Part shown: positions 1-7,877 of the stretch, piece by piece
Layout of the letters: each line of letters begins with the position of its first letter
Numbering within the stretch: position 1 is the stretch's first letter
Origin: Sphaerotilus uruguayifluvii
GTDB taxonomy: Bacteria > Pseudomonadota > Gammaproteobacteria > Burkholderiales > Burkholderiaceae_C
DNA: 64,000 nucleotides
NCBI RefSeq assembly: GCF_013294065.1
Contig: NZ_JABSNM010000004.1
Location: forward strand, 124,001 to 188,000
Direction: 5' to 3'
Program-made: the position numbers and the translations under genes
The notes under the pieces: generated by a model
The model's input: only the letters and a program-made list of their open reading frames with translations
Databases searched by the model: none
Told to the model about the DNA's origin: nothing

Positions 1-803
1 CGCTTGAAGTGGTCGAGATCGAGCAGCACCAGCGCCAGCGGTCGCTGCTCGCGCCGGCTGCGCTCGATCTCGTGTCCGACCAGCGCGCGGGTGGCACCGC
101 GGTTCAGGCAGCCGGTCAGGCCGTCGGTCGTGGCCATCTGCTCGAGCTGCGCCGCACTGCGCTCGAAGCTGGCCATCAGCAGGCCGAACTGGATCGAGAA
201 AGCGCCGAAGGTCATCGCCAGGAACAGCCAGCCGCTCAGAGGACTGGCCGGCTGCAGCAGCGACACCGGCTCCTGCGCCGCCAGATGGGGCTCGACCGCC
301 CGCGTCAGCGTGCTCAACAGGCAGATCACGCACCCGCCCAGCACCATGCGCAGCGCCCGCTCGCTCCTGCGACCGTGGTGCATCAGCAGCAGCAGCGCCG
401 GCAGCAGCAACAGCGTCAGCCAGAGACTCACCCAGGAGACGATCCAGGAATAAGGCAGCTTCAGGGCAACCAGGACCATCATCCCGACGCTTCCGGCCAG
501 CCAGCACGTCAGATCGATCCGGCAGAGACCTCTTCCCACCAGCAGGCAGCGTGCCGAGACGCTCATCAGCCTCGCCCCGGCAGCGATCACGCTGTTCGAC
601 AGCACCAGCCAGAACGGCCCGGGCAGCTGTCCGCGCAGCATCATCAGCAGATCGCCGCAGCTCATCGCCAGCGAGGCCAGCAGCAGCAGGCGGATCTCGG
701 GCCGCCGACCCAGCACCGTGCGCCGCACGGACAGCAGATGCGTCAGCAGCAATGCATGGCACAGCAGCAGCGCCAGCAGCAGCGTGGCGATATCGTTGAT
801 CAT
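1..803 (-). CDS. membrane-anchored GGDEF protein (probable diguanylate cyclase), 3' end cut off
   Basis: The frame opens at ATG 803 and runs off the window edge after 267 codons. The first two thirds are several hydrophobic helices joined by short basic or polar loops, which look like a membrane sensor region. Residues just before the edge read as the start of a GGDEF domain (TTDGLTGCLNRGA, later LVLLDLDHFKR), where the LDxDxFK motif binds metal and GTP. The GGDEF signature itself lies outside the window, so catalytic competence cannot be judged. The likely role is making cyclic di-GMP from two GTP at the inner membrane. It is divergent from the HugZ-like gene at 971. Confidence 0.8.
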   Translation of the reverse strand, partial: MINDIATLLLALLLCHALLLTHLLSVRRTVLGRRPEIRLLLLASLAMSCGDLLMMLRGQLPGPFWLVLSNSVIAAGARLMSVSARCLLVGRGLCRIDLTCWLAGSVGMMVLVALKLPYSWIVSWVSLWLTLLLLPALLLLMHHGRRSERALRMVLGGCVICLLSTLTRAVEPHLAAQEPVSLLQPASPLSGWLFLAMTFGAFSIQFGLLMASFERSAAQLEQMATTDGLTGCLNRGATRALVGHEIERSRREQRPLALVLLDLDHFK

Positions 804-970
804 GGACAGACTCCCTCGCGTGCCCTTTCGGCCCCCTGGCCTTGCGGGTCTGTCGCGTCTTTTCCAGACCGCGCGGCTGATTGCGCGGCCCCGCCATGGT
901 GAAGCGGTACGGAAATGAACGAAATGTCCATATTCACCCTTCCCCCCGCAAGAATGCAGGAGAAATCACG

Positions 971-1501
971 ATGAATCCCTCCCCGGAAGACACCCCGTCG
1001 CGGCTCGCACCGAGCCGAATGGACCGGCTGCTCGTCGACCTGCTGCACACCCGGCGCACCCTCGCGCTGGGCACGCTCGACGAGGCGGGCGAGCCGGCGG
1101 TGTCGATGACGCCCTACGCGCTCGATCCGGCCGGGCCGGACCTGATCATTCTCGTCAGCGCCCTGGCCGCGCACACCCGGCAGCTGCTGGCCCGCCCGCG
1201 GGCCAGCGCGCTGGTCTGTGCCGGCGAGGACGAGGCCGACAGCGTGCATGCGCTGCCGCGCGCGACGCTGCGGCTCGAGGCCCGGCCGTCCGAGCCGGGC
1301 AGCGCCGAGGCGCGGGACGCGCTGGCGCTGTACGTCGCCCGGCACCCGGCCGGGGAGATGCTCGCCAGCCTGCCGGACTTCACCGTGATGCGGCTGCGGG
1401 TGCAGGCCGCACGCCAGATCGCCGGCTTCGGCGCGGCACGCGACGTCTCGGGCGCACGCCTGGCGGAGCTGCTGCGAGAAAGCGACAGCGCCGCGTCCTA
1501 G
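971..1501 (+). CDS. small HugZ/pyridoxamine-phosphate-oxidase-like FMN-binding protein
   Basis: This is a 176-residue protein with the split-barrel pattern of the PNPOx/HugZ group. Residues about 14-60 read RMDRLLVDLLHTRRTLALGT followed by GEPAVSMTPYAL, and later come LVSALAAHTRQLLARPRASA and QIAGFGAARDV, as in HugZ-type haem-utilisation proteins. It is shorter than full HugZ (usually over 230 residues) because the C-terminal helical domain is missing, so flavin binding is more secure than haem degradation. The start at 971 is preceded by AGGAGA at 957-962; an in-frame start at 881 has no ribosome site. It stands alone, about 80 bp before mscS on the same strand. Confidence 0.75.
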   Translation: MNPSPEDTPSRLAPSRMDRLLVDLLHTRRTLALGTLDEAGEPAVSMTPYALDPAGPDLIILVSALAAHTRQLLARPRASALVCAGEDEADSVHALPRATLRLEARPSEPGSAEARDALALYVARHPAGEMLASLPDFTVMRLRVQAARQIAGFGAARDVSGARLAELLRESDSAAS

Positions 1502-1546
1502 CCGAAGGAAGGTGGAATCCAGACCGGAAATCCGTCACAGTCCACG

Positions 1547-1562
1547 TGTGCAATATTGCACA
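1547..1562. promoter_or_regulatory. 16-bp perfect palindrome before mscS (operator candidate)
   Basis: TGTGCAATATTGCACA is a perfect inverted repeat with no spacer, ending 5 bp before the AGGAGG ribosome site (1568-1573) of mscS. Perfect dyads without a loop usually bind dimeric repressors. The regulator is unknown. Confidence 0.5.
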
Positions 1563-1579
1563 TTCGAGGAGGATTTCTG

Positions 1580-2386
1580 ATGAACATCGAAACGATCCAG
1601 ACGTTCCTGGGCACCACCGCGATCGACCTGCTGATGAAGATCGGCGCCGCGCTGATCTTCTGGATCGTCGGCCGCTGGCTGATCTCCAAGGTGGTCCACC
1701 TGATCCAGGCGGGCATGAACCGCAACTCGATCGATCCGACGCTGACCAAGTACCTCGGCTCGATCATCACCATCGCGCTGAACATCACCCTGGTGCTCGG
1801 CATCCTGGGCTACTTCGGCATCCAGACGACCTCGTTCGCGGCGATGCTGGCCGGCGCGGGCGTGGCCATCGGCGCGGCCTGGAGCGGCATGCTGGGCAAC
1901 TTCGCCGCCGGCGCCTTCATGCTGGTGCTGCGCCCGTTCAAGGTCGGCGACTTCGTCTCGATCGGCGGCGTGACCGGCACGGTGCACGAGCTCGGCCTGT
2001 TCGGCACCACGGTCATCACGCCGGACAACGTCATGACCATCGTCGGCAACGGCAAGGTCTTCGGCGACACGGTGCAGAACTACTCGGCACTGCCGGTGCG
2101 CCGCGTCGAGCGCACCGCGCAGCTGGCGCAGGGCGTCGATCCGCTGGACGCGATCGCGCGCCTGAAGGCGGCCGTCGCGCAGATCCCCAACGTCGCGCAG
2201 AGCCCGGCGCCCGAGGTCGACCTGCTCGACTTCAAGCTCGAGGGCGCGGTGATCTCGGTGCGCCCCTACACCCACACCGACCACTACTGGCAGGTCTACT
2301 TCGCCACCAACGAGGCCATCGCGCGCGTCGGCAAGGAAGCCGGCTGGCCGGTGCCGGCCGCCCACCACAAGGTGGTGCAGGGCTGA
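1580..2386 (+). CDS. mscS: small-conductance mechanosensitive channel (MscS family)
   Basis: This 268-residue protein has the usual length of minimal MscS channels, which open under membrane tension to release solutes after hypo-osmotic shock. Three hydrophobic segments occur in the first 115 residues. The pore helix TM3 (about residues 90-115) is rich in Gly/Ala (GAGVAIGAAWSGMLGNFAAG), followed by the conserved FKVGDFVSIGGVTGTV beta domain and an alpha/beta cytoplasmic end (IVGNGKVFGDTVQNYS). It acts in the inner membrane as a heptamer. ATG 1580 is chosen over 1556 because AGGAGG lies 6 bp upstream. A perfect palindrome sits before it. Confidence 0.95.
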   Translation: MNIETIQTFLGTTAIDLLMKIGAALIFWIVGRWLISKVVHLIQAGMNRNSIDPTLTKYLGSIITIALNITLVLGILGYFGIQTTSFAAMLAGAGVAIGAAWSGMLGNFAAGAFMLVLRPFKVGDFVSIGGVTGTVHELGLFGTTVITPDNVMTIVGNGKVFGDTVQNYSALPVRRVERTAQLAQGVDPLDAIARLKAAVAQIPNVAQSPAPEVDLLDFKLEGAVISVRPYTHTDHYWQVYFATNEAIARVGKEAGWPVPAAHHKVVQG

Positions 2387-2391
2387 TCGAA

Positions 2392-2416
2392 GGCGCGGGC
2401 GGCGGCCGCTCGCGCC
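2392..2416. terminator. GC-rich hairpin between convergent mscS and mgsA
   Basis: GGCGCG-G-GCGGC pairs with GCCGC-T-CGCGCC, about 11 bp with one G-T pair and a tight loop, in the 40 bp between the ends of mscS and mgsA. There is no T tract on either side, so it is only a candidate two-way terminator. Confidence 0.35.
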
Positions 2417-2426
2417 GGTTCACGGT

Positions 2427-2834
2427 TCAGTCGCGCGGCAGCAGCTGCTCGAGCAGCAGCCGCGCGGTGCTGACGTTGGTCGCGCACGGCACGTCATGCA
2501 CGTCGCAGGCGCGTACCAGCGCATTGATGTCGGGCTCGTGCGGCTGCGGCGTCATCGGATCGCGCAGGAACACCACCGCGTCGATCTCGCCGACCGCCAG
2601 CCGCGCGCCGATCTGCAGGTCGCCGCCGAGCGGGCCGCTGAGCAGCCGCTCCACCTCCAGACCGAGCTCGGCGGCCAGCCGCCCGCCGGTCGTGCCGGTC
2701 GCGCACAGCGTGCAGCCCCGCAGTCGCGGGGAGAACTCCCGGGCCAGCGCGATCATGCGGTCCTTGCGGCCGTCATGGGCGATCAGGGCCAGGCGCAGCG
2801 GCCGGCACGCGCCGGCAGGATTCGAGTCCGTCAT
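2427..2834 (-). CDS. mgsA: methylglyoxal synthase
   Basis: This 135-residue protein turns dihydroxyacetone phosphate into methylglyoxal and phosphate, a bypass of glycolysis used when sugar phosphates build up. Family marks are present: IAHDGRK (His20, Lys24), the phosphate-binding run ATGTTGG (residues 45-51), catalytic Asp72 in [11 protein letters not shown], and [15 protein letters not shown] 2834 has an AGGA-type ribosome site a few bases upstream. The gene stands alone, convergent with mscS. Full length for the family and no missing key residue. Confidence 0.95.
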   Translation of the reverse strand: MTDSNPAGACRPLRLALIAHDGRKDRMIALAREFSPRLRGCTLCATGTTGGRLAAELGLEVERLLSGPLGGDLQIGARLAVGEIDAVVFLRDPMTPQPHEPDINALVRACDVHDVPCATNVSTARLLLEQLLPRD

Positions 2835-3299
2835 CCATCCATCCTTTCCTGTCGGGGTTTCTCGTCCGGACGATCCTAGCGGCGCGCGGTTACAGGCCGG
2901 ATTCTTCCGCTTCAGGATCAGCTCGAGATCAGACGACAGGCGTGCAGTCCATCAGGGAATGCGCTAGAATCTCGGTCTGCTGTTGATGCCGCTTTCACGG
3001 GCAGCACCGTTCAGCCTTTCGCACATCCCCTCTGACCTTCCTCTTTCCCTCATCCTCCGGCAGACCGCATCCTTTTCCGGGATCGGCGACTGCGGGGCTG
3101 CAGGCGCGGTCGGCGGCGATGCTATTCGACCCCGGCAGGCTTGATTCCAATCCCCTGTACCGACCGCGATGCCAGGCGCCATGCGGATGACGCGCCTTTG
3201 CCTTCGCCGGCCTGCCATCCCGTGTTTCCACCTCGCCCGAGGCGAGCCGGAAACCCCTGCCGAATGGCGCCCGACGCGGCGCCGGATGAGAGTATTCAC
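2835..3299. other. gene-free stretch holding the long leader of rhlE
   Basis: This 465-bp gap separates the divergent mgsA and rhlE starts. I see no convincing gene in it. TAGAAT at 2965-2970 could be a -10 element for rhlE (no good -35), which would leave a leader of about 320 nt with a pyrimidine-rich part near 3015-3060. Long leaders are common for cold-induced helicase genes, so this may be regulatory RNA; that is inference. Confidence 0.4.
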
Positions 3300-4919
3300 A
3301 TGAGTTTTTCGACCCTGGGCCTGAACGAGGCCATCCTGCAAGCCGTCACCGCTGCCGGCTACGAGAACCCGACCGACGTGCAGGCGCAGACCATTCCCGC
3401 CGCGATGACCGGCGCGGATCTGCGCGTGTGCTCCAACACCGGCAGCGGCAAGACCGCTGCCTTCGTGCTGCCGGCGCTCGAGCGCGTGCTGGCCGCGCGC
3501 GCCGCCAACCCGGCCGCGAGCCGCCGCCCGCTGCGCGGCCAGCCGCCGCAAGGTCCGCGCGTGCTGGTGCTGGCCCCGACCCGCGAACTGGCCATCCAGG
3601 TCTCCAAGGCCGCGGTGACCTACGGCAGCCACATCCCGCACCTGAAGGTCGCCACCGTCGTCGGCGGCGTGCCCTACGGCGCCCAGCTGGCCGCGCTGCG
3701 TGGCCCGATCGACCTGCTGATCGCCACCCCGGGCCGCCTGATCGACCACCTCGACAGCGGCAAGGCCATCCTGGGCCAGGTCGAGATGCTGATCCTGGAC
3801 GAAGCCGACCGCATGCTCGACATGGGCTTCATCGAGGACATCGAGCGCATCGCCGAAGCCCTGCCGGCCGGCCGCCAGACCGTGATGGTCAGCGCCACCT
3901 TCGCCGGTCAGGTCGGTCGCCTGGCCGACCAGATCCTGAAGGACGATGCCCAGCGCATCGAGGTCGCCAACCACACCGACAGCCACGCCAACATCGAGCA
4001 GCAGCTGCTGTGGGCCGATGACCTGGACCACAAGTCGGCCCTGCTCGAGAACCTGCTGACCAGCACCGAGATGCAGCAGGCGGTGATCTTCACCAGCACC
4101 CAGCGCGATGCCGACGAGCTGGCCGCCCATCTGTACGAGATGGGCCATGCGGTCGCGCCGCTGCACGGCGGCATGCCGCAGGGCCGTCGCAACCGCACGC
4201 TGATGGCGCTGCGCCGCGGCGAGCTGCGCATCCTGGTGGCCACCGACGTCGCCGCGCGCGGCATCGACGTGCCGACCATCAGCCACGTCATCAACTTCGG
4301 CCTGCCGATGAAGGCCGAGGACTACGTGCACCGCATCGGCCGCACCGGCCGCGCCGGCCGCTCGGGCCGCGCGATCACGCTGGCCGAGCGCCGCGACGTC
4401 GGCATGATCCGCCGCATCCAGCAGTTCACCACCCAGTCGATCCCGGTGGGCACGCTGGAAGGTCTGGAGCCGAAGCGCCCGGCGCCGGAAATGTTCAGCC
4501 GTGCCCCGCGCCGTGACGGCGGCCGTCCGCCGCACCGCGGCCATGGCGGCCCCGGCGGCTATGGCGGTCGTCCGGACAACCGCGGCGGCGACCGTGGCGG
4601 CTACGGCTTCGCGCGTCCGATGGACGGTGCACCGCGCCGCGGCGGCTTCGACGGCCCGCGCTTCGACTCGGCACCGCGTTTCGACGCGCCCCGCTTCGAG
4701 GCGCCGCGAGGCGAAGGCCGCCCGGAATTCCGTGGCGAGCCGCGCCATGACGGCCCGCGTGGCGCCCATGCCGCTCGCCGCCATGACGGCGCGCCGCGCT
4801 TCGAGGGCGAGCGCCGCTTCGACGGTGGCGATCGTCGTTTCGACGACCGCAGCGGCCCGCGTGGCGGCTTCGGCGCGGGCCGCCCGGCCCCGCGCGGCCG
4901 CGGTCACGGCCCGCGCTGA
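3300..4919 (+). CDS. rhlE: ATP-dependent DEAD-box RNA helicase, RhlE type
   Basis: This 539-residue protein unwinds RNA duplexes in ribosome assembly and mRNA decay. Motifs in order: Q motif PTDVQAQTIP, Walker A TGSGKT (about residue 47-52), PTRELAIQV, TPGRL, DEAD (about 167-170), SAT, IFTST, TDVAARGID and HRIGRTGRAG (about 344). From about residue 398 the protein becomes a Gly/Arg-rich tail of some 140 residues with RGG-like and FD/FE-APR repeats, which probably binds RNA without sequence preference. ATG 3300 fits the usual MSFSTLGL N-terminus; the frame is open upstream to 3141. It ends next to a strong hairpin at 4926. Confidence 0.95.
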   Translation: MSFSTLGLNEAILQAVTAAGYENPTDVQAQTIPAAMTGADLRVCSNTGSGKTAAFVLPALERVLAARAANPAASRRPLRGQPPQGPRVLVLAPTRELAIQVSKAAVTYGSHIPHLKVATVVGGVPYGAQLAALRGPIDLLIATPGRLIDHLDSGKAILGQVEMLILDEADRMLDMGFIEDIERIAEALPAGRQTVMVSATFAGQVGRLADQILKDDAQRIEVANHTDSHANIEQQLLWADDLDHKSALLENLLTSTEMQQAVIFTSTQRDADELAAHLYEMGHAVAPLHGGMPQGRRNRTLMALRRGELRILVATDVAARGIDVPTISHVINFGLPMKAEDYVHRIGRTGRAGRSGRAITLAERRDVGMIRRIQQFTTQSIPVGTLEGLEPKRPAPEMFSRAPRRDGGRPPHRGHGGPGGYGGRPDNRGGDRGGYGFARPMDGAPRRGGFDGPRFDSAPRFDAPRFEAPRGEGRPEFRGEPRHDGPRGAHAARRHDGAPRFEGERRFDGGDRRFDDRSGPRGGFGAGRPAPRGRGHGPR

Positions 4920-4925
4920 TCGCCC

Positions 4926-4942
4926 GGCCGCCTCGGGCGGCC
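4926..4942. terminator. hairpin after rhlE
   Basis: GGCCGCC-TCG-GGCGGCC is a perfect 7-bp stem followed by TTCG, placed between convergent rhlE and the small lipoprotein gene. It may serve both strands. Confidence 0.5.
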
Positions 4943-4954
4943 TTCGCGACCGGA

Positions 4955-5209
4955 TCAGTCCTCGCGCCAGCGGCCGCCGCGGCGGTCGCCGCGGCCACGC
5001 CAGCGGCGATCGTCCTCCGGCACGACGATGACCTGAGGGACCGGCGCAGGCGCCGGCGGCACGACCACCACGTCGCGCCCGTAGCCATGATGGCGACCCG
5101 GCCCCGGGCCGGGCACCGGAACCACCACGCAGCCCGCCAGGGTGGCGGCCGCCAGCAGCGGCAGCGCGACGCGCAGCACGCGCCGGTCGCAGGAAATCGC
5201 AGTTGTCAT
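4955..5209 (-). CDS. small putative lipoprotein of unknown function
   Basis: This is an 84-residue protein that I cannot assign to a named family. It starts with a basic stretch and a hydrophobic helix ending in LAGC (a lipobox; Cys near residue 27), so it is probably lipid-anchored. The mature part is low in complexity: a Val/Pro/Gly block with HHGYGRD, a VVVPPAPAPVPQVIVVPE stretch, and an Arg/Asp/Gly tail. ATG 5209 is preferred over an upstream ATG at 5245 because it gives a normal signal peptide. Similar Pro/Arg-rich lipoproteins are common in Burkholderiales, without known function. Confidence 0.6.
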   Translation of the reverse strand: MTTAISCDRRVLRVALPLLAAATLAGCVVVPVPGPGPGRHHGYGRDVVVVPPAPAPVPQVIVVPEDDRRWRGRGDRRGGRWRED

Positions 5210-5284
5210 CGCAGGGACGGCCCTCTCGGCCGCTTCAGCTTGCATGCGCTGCTCAACGTTTCCCGACCCTTGACGGATGACAGC

Positions 5285-5917
5285 TCAGGAACGCGCCGGT
5301 GCCATGTTGCCGGACGCCGGCAGCGGCACCAGCTTCAGCGTCACCCCCGACGAGCGGACCTCGATCGGTCCGGGCTGCAGTCCGGCCTTGGCCGCCAGGT
5401 CGAGCGCCAGCCGGTCGATGCGGTGGATCTCCATGTTCTCCAGCCAGGTCTCGGCCAGCCAGCCGCCCCAGCGGTTCAGTCCCGAGGCCAGCATCGCCGG
5501 CAGGCCGTCGATGGCCAGGTTCTCGCGGCGCACCCGGTCGAGCCGGATCGTGCCGTCCGAAGGCTCGTAGCGCAGCGCGCTGCTGAACATGATGCTGCCG
5601 CGGAAATCGCGCCGGCTCAGCACCGTCTCGCGCAGGCCCAGGTCGAAGCCGAGCATCAGCCGGCCGGCGGCCGGCTGCAGCAGCACCCGCGGCGTCGTCA
5701 CCTGCACCTCGAACACCTCCAGCACCTTCTGCTGCAGCGGAAAGCGCGCCGACAGCGCCGCCTGCAGCTCGCGCTCGCTGGTGGTGAACTCGCGCGGCAC
5801 CACCGAGGCGCAGCCGCCCAGGCCCGCCGCCACCAGCCCGGCCAGCACCCGCCGCCGCTGCAGCCCGCGGCCCGGCACACCTGCAGCCATCGGCACCGTC
5901 GTCTTGATTCCCGTCAT
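5285..5917 (-). CDS. DUF1439-type lipoprotein (YceB-like)
   Basis: This 210-residue protein has an Arg-rich start (QRRRVLAGLVAAGL) and a lipobox-like LGGC, so it is probably a lipoprotein. The rest resembles the DUF1439/YceB family, which has a lipid-binding TULIP-like fold: alternating strands and amphipathic helices, with SERELQAALSARFPLQ, LGFDLGLRETV and SGVTLKLVP. ATG 5917 is used; ATG 5890 would also keep the signal sequence. It is divergent from the TetR gene, and the shared 100 bp holds a TetR-type operator that could affect both. Confidence 0.7.
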   Translation of the reverse strand: MTGIKTTVPMAAGVPGRGLQRRRVLAGLVAAGLGGCASVVPREFTTSERELQAALSARFPLQQKVLEVFEVQVTTPRVLLQPAAGRLMLGFDLGLRETVLSRRDFRGSIMFSSALRYEPSDGTIRLDRVRRENLAIDGLPAMLASGLNRWGGWLAETWLENMEIHRIDRLALDLAAKAGLQPGPIEVRSSGVTLKLVPLPASGNMAPARS

Positions 5918-5967
5918 GTCCTGTGCATCCGTCCTGCCCTCGCGGGGCCGATGCGGGCGCGGATCGG

Positions 5968-6012
5968 TTGACCCGCCCCCGCGGGGTCACTATATTACTG
6001 ACCAGTTAGTCA
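5968..6012 (+). promoter_or_regulatory. promoter and TetR-type operator of the TetR gene
   Basis: TTGACC (5968-5973), a 17-bp spacer and TATATT (5991-5996) form a good sigma-70 promoter. Directly after the -10 lies TGACCAGTTAGTCA (5999-6012), whose TGAC/GTCA arms resemble operators bound by TetR-family repressors. It covers the predicted start of transcription (about 6003), so autorepression is likely. Confidence 0.65.
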
Positions 6013-6018
6013 TTAAAG

Positions 6019-6702
6019 ATGTCCCGGAAGCCAGCCTTGACCGCCACCACGCCCGATGCTCCGACCCCGGCGGGATCGTCGCACCAGCGCCGCAAGGCCG
6101 AACGGCCCAGCGAGCTGCTCGACGCCGCGCTGCAGCTCTTCGTCGAGAAGGGCTTCGCCGCGACCAAGACCGAGGACATCGCCCGGCTGGCCGGCGTCTC
6201 CAAGGGCACGCTCTACCTCTATTACACCAGCAAGGAAGACCTGCTCCGCGAGGTCATCTCGCAGCGCGTGTCCACCCGCATCGCCGACGGCATGGCACGC
6301 GCGGCCGCGCACGAGGGCAGCGCCACCGAGCTGATGCGCACGCTGCTGGTCGACTGGTGGACGCAGACGCTCGAGAGCGACGCCTCGGGCGTGTTCAAGC
6401 TGGTCGTCAGCGAGGTGCGCAACTTTCCCGAGATCGGCGCGCTGTGGACGGACGAGGTCGCGCTGCCGGGCTCGCAGCTGATCGGCAGCATGATCCAGCG
6501 GGGCATCGATTCGGGGGAGTTCAGGCCGGTGGACGTGCATTGCGTCGTGCATTCGATCGTGCTGCCCCTGGTCATGCTGTGCGTTCACCGCCATTCTCTC
6601 GGGGCCTGCGACTGCCCGGGCATGAGCATGGAGCCGCAGGACTTCATCCGTGCGCACATCGACCTGGTGCTGCGCGGGCTGGCGGCACATCCGCAGCCCT
6701 GA
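6019..6702 (+). CDS. TetR/AcrR-family transcriptional regulator
   Basis: This is a 227-residue repressor-type protein. The N-terminal helix-turn-helix (about residues 40-80) reads ELLDAALQLFVEKGFAATKTEDIARLAGVSKG followed by TLYLYYTSKEDLL, the standard TetR pattern. The C-terminal half is a ligand-binding helical domain with a Cys/His-containing stretch (MLCVHRHSLGACDCPG) that could be metal- or redox-sensitive, though this is speculative. The promoter carries a TGAC-N6-GTCA dyad right over the transcription start. No efflux pump lies next to it; the divergent DUF1439 gene is the nearest possible target. Confidence 0.9.
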   Translation: MSRKPALTATTPDAPTPAGSSHQRRKAERPSELLDAALQLFVEKGFAATKTEDIARLAGVSKGTLYLYYTSKEDLLREVISQRVSTRIADGMARAAAHEGSATELMRTLLVDWWTQTLESDASGVFKLVVSEVRNFPEIGALWTDEVALPGSQLIGSMIQRGIDSGEFRPVDVHCVVHSIVLPLVMLCVHRHSLGACDCPGMSMEPQDFIRAHIDLVLRGLAAHPQP

Positions 6703-6820
6703 CGGGGCCGCGGGCGTGTTGGACAGACCACGTTCGGGCACGAAGCGTCGGCCATGGCCACACCGGCCTCCTAGAATGTCGGGTTTTGTTGCGCATGCTC
6801 TTTCTCGCGAGGAATCCAAG

Positions 6821-7474
6821 ATGAATGTCGAACAGGCCCGTTTCAACATGATCGAGCAGCAGATCCGTCCGTGGGACGTGCTCGACCCGTCCATCCTGTC
6901 GCTGCTGGCCGTCGTCAGGCGCGAGGACTTCGTGCCGGCCGCGCACCGCGCCGTCGCCTTCATGGACCTGGAAGTGCCGCTGCCCGGCGGCCAGGTCATG
7001 CTCGCGCCGCGCGTCGAGGCCCGCCTGCTGCAGGAACTCGGCCTGCAGCGCCACGAGAAGGTTCTGGAGATCGGCACCGGCTCGGGCTTCATGGCCGCGC
7101 TGATGGCGCACAAGGCGCAGCAGGTCGTCTCCTACGAGAAGCGCGCCGAGCTGGCCTCGCTGGCCCGCGAGAACCTGCGCCATGCCGCGATCATGAACGT
7201 CGAGGTCCGCCAGGGCGACGGCTCGAACGGCGATGCCGGCCGCGGTCCCTGGGACGCGATCGTGCTGTCGGGCTCGGTGGCCGAGGTGCCCGAGGCGCTG
7301 CTGCAGCAGCTCAAGGTCGGCGGCCGCCTGGTGGCCATCGTCGGCTCGGAGCCGGTGATGCGCGCGCTGCGCGTGCGCCGCGTCAGCGAGCGCGAATTCC
7401 GCACCGAGGTGCTGTTCGACACCATCGTGCCGCGCCTGGAAGGCTTCTCGCGTCCGAGCACCTTCTCGTTCTGA
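6821..7474 (+). CDS. protein-L-isoaspartate O-methyltransferase family protein
   Basis: This 217-residue class I SAM-dependent methyltransferase has EIGTGSGFMAAL (motif I, about residue 82), VSYEKRAEL (acidic ribose contact) and WDAIVLSGSVAEVPEALLQQL. It belongs to the Pcm group, which repairs isoaspartyl residues in damaged proteins. The start MNVEQARFNMIEQQIRPWDV is typical of the betaproteobacterial branch next to rhodanese and TolC genes, where repair activity is less certain than in E. coli Pcm. ATG 6821 follows a GAGGAA ribosome site. First of three same-strand genes (7508, 7878). Confidence 0.85.
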   Translation: MNVEQARFNMIEQQIRPWDVLDPSILSLLAVVRREDFVPAAHRAVAFMDLEVPLPGGQVMLAPRVEARLLQELGLQRHEKVLEIGTGSGFMAALMAHKAQQVVSYEKRAELASLARENLRHAAIMNVEVRQGDGSNGDAGRGPWDAIVLSGSVAEVPEALLQQLKVGGRLVAIVGSEPVMRALRVRRVSEREFRTEVLFDTIVPRLEGFSRPSTFSF

Positions 7475-7507
7475 TTCCTGCCCTCGACTCCCGGAGCTTC
7501 GCCCCCG

Positions 7508-7849
7508 ATGCAGCCGCTTGCCGTGACCCGTCTGGCCGAACAGGTGCAGACCCTTGCCGCCGCGGGGCACACGCCCCAGCTGCTCGACGTGCGCGAGCCC
7601 TGGGAGATCGCGACCGCCTCGCTGTCGCTGCCCGGCGCCCGGCTGCTGAGCATTCCGATGCAGCAGATCCCGGGCCGGCTGGCCGAGATCGATCCGGACC
7701 AGCCGGTGCTCGCGCTGTGCCACCACGGCATGCGCAGCCTGCAGGTCGCGCTGTTCCTCGAACGGCAAGGATACCCCCATACGTATAACATCACGGGGGG
7801 GATCGATGCCTGGTCGCGCCAGGTCGATCCCGCCGTGCCGCTGTACTGA
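7508..7849 (+). CDS. single-domain rhodanese-like sulfurtransferase
   Basis: This 113-residue protein forms one rhodanese domain. It has LLDVREPWEIATASLSLPGA near residue 25 and the active loop LCHHGMRSLQVA, whose Cys would carry the persulfide. It ends NITGGIDAWSRQVDPAVPLY, as in GlpE/YnjE-like singles. Its substrate is not predictable. It lies 33 bp after the pcm-type gene and just before the TolC gene, an order common in Burkholderiales. Confidence 0.9.
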   Translation: MQPLAVTRLAEQVQTLAAAGHTPQLLDVREPWEIATASLSLPGARLLSIPMQQIPGRLAEIDPDQPVLALCHHGMRSLQVALFLERQGYPHTYNITGGIDAWSRQVDPAVPLY

Positions 7850-7877
7850 TGCAACCGTTTCCCGAGCGAGGATGACC

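Noticed and set aside
9-902. Plus-strand frame rich in Gln, Arg and His at the left edge
   Set aside because: Antisense to the GGDEF protein, whose membrane helices and LDLDHFK motif are clear.
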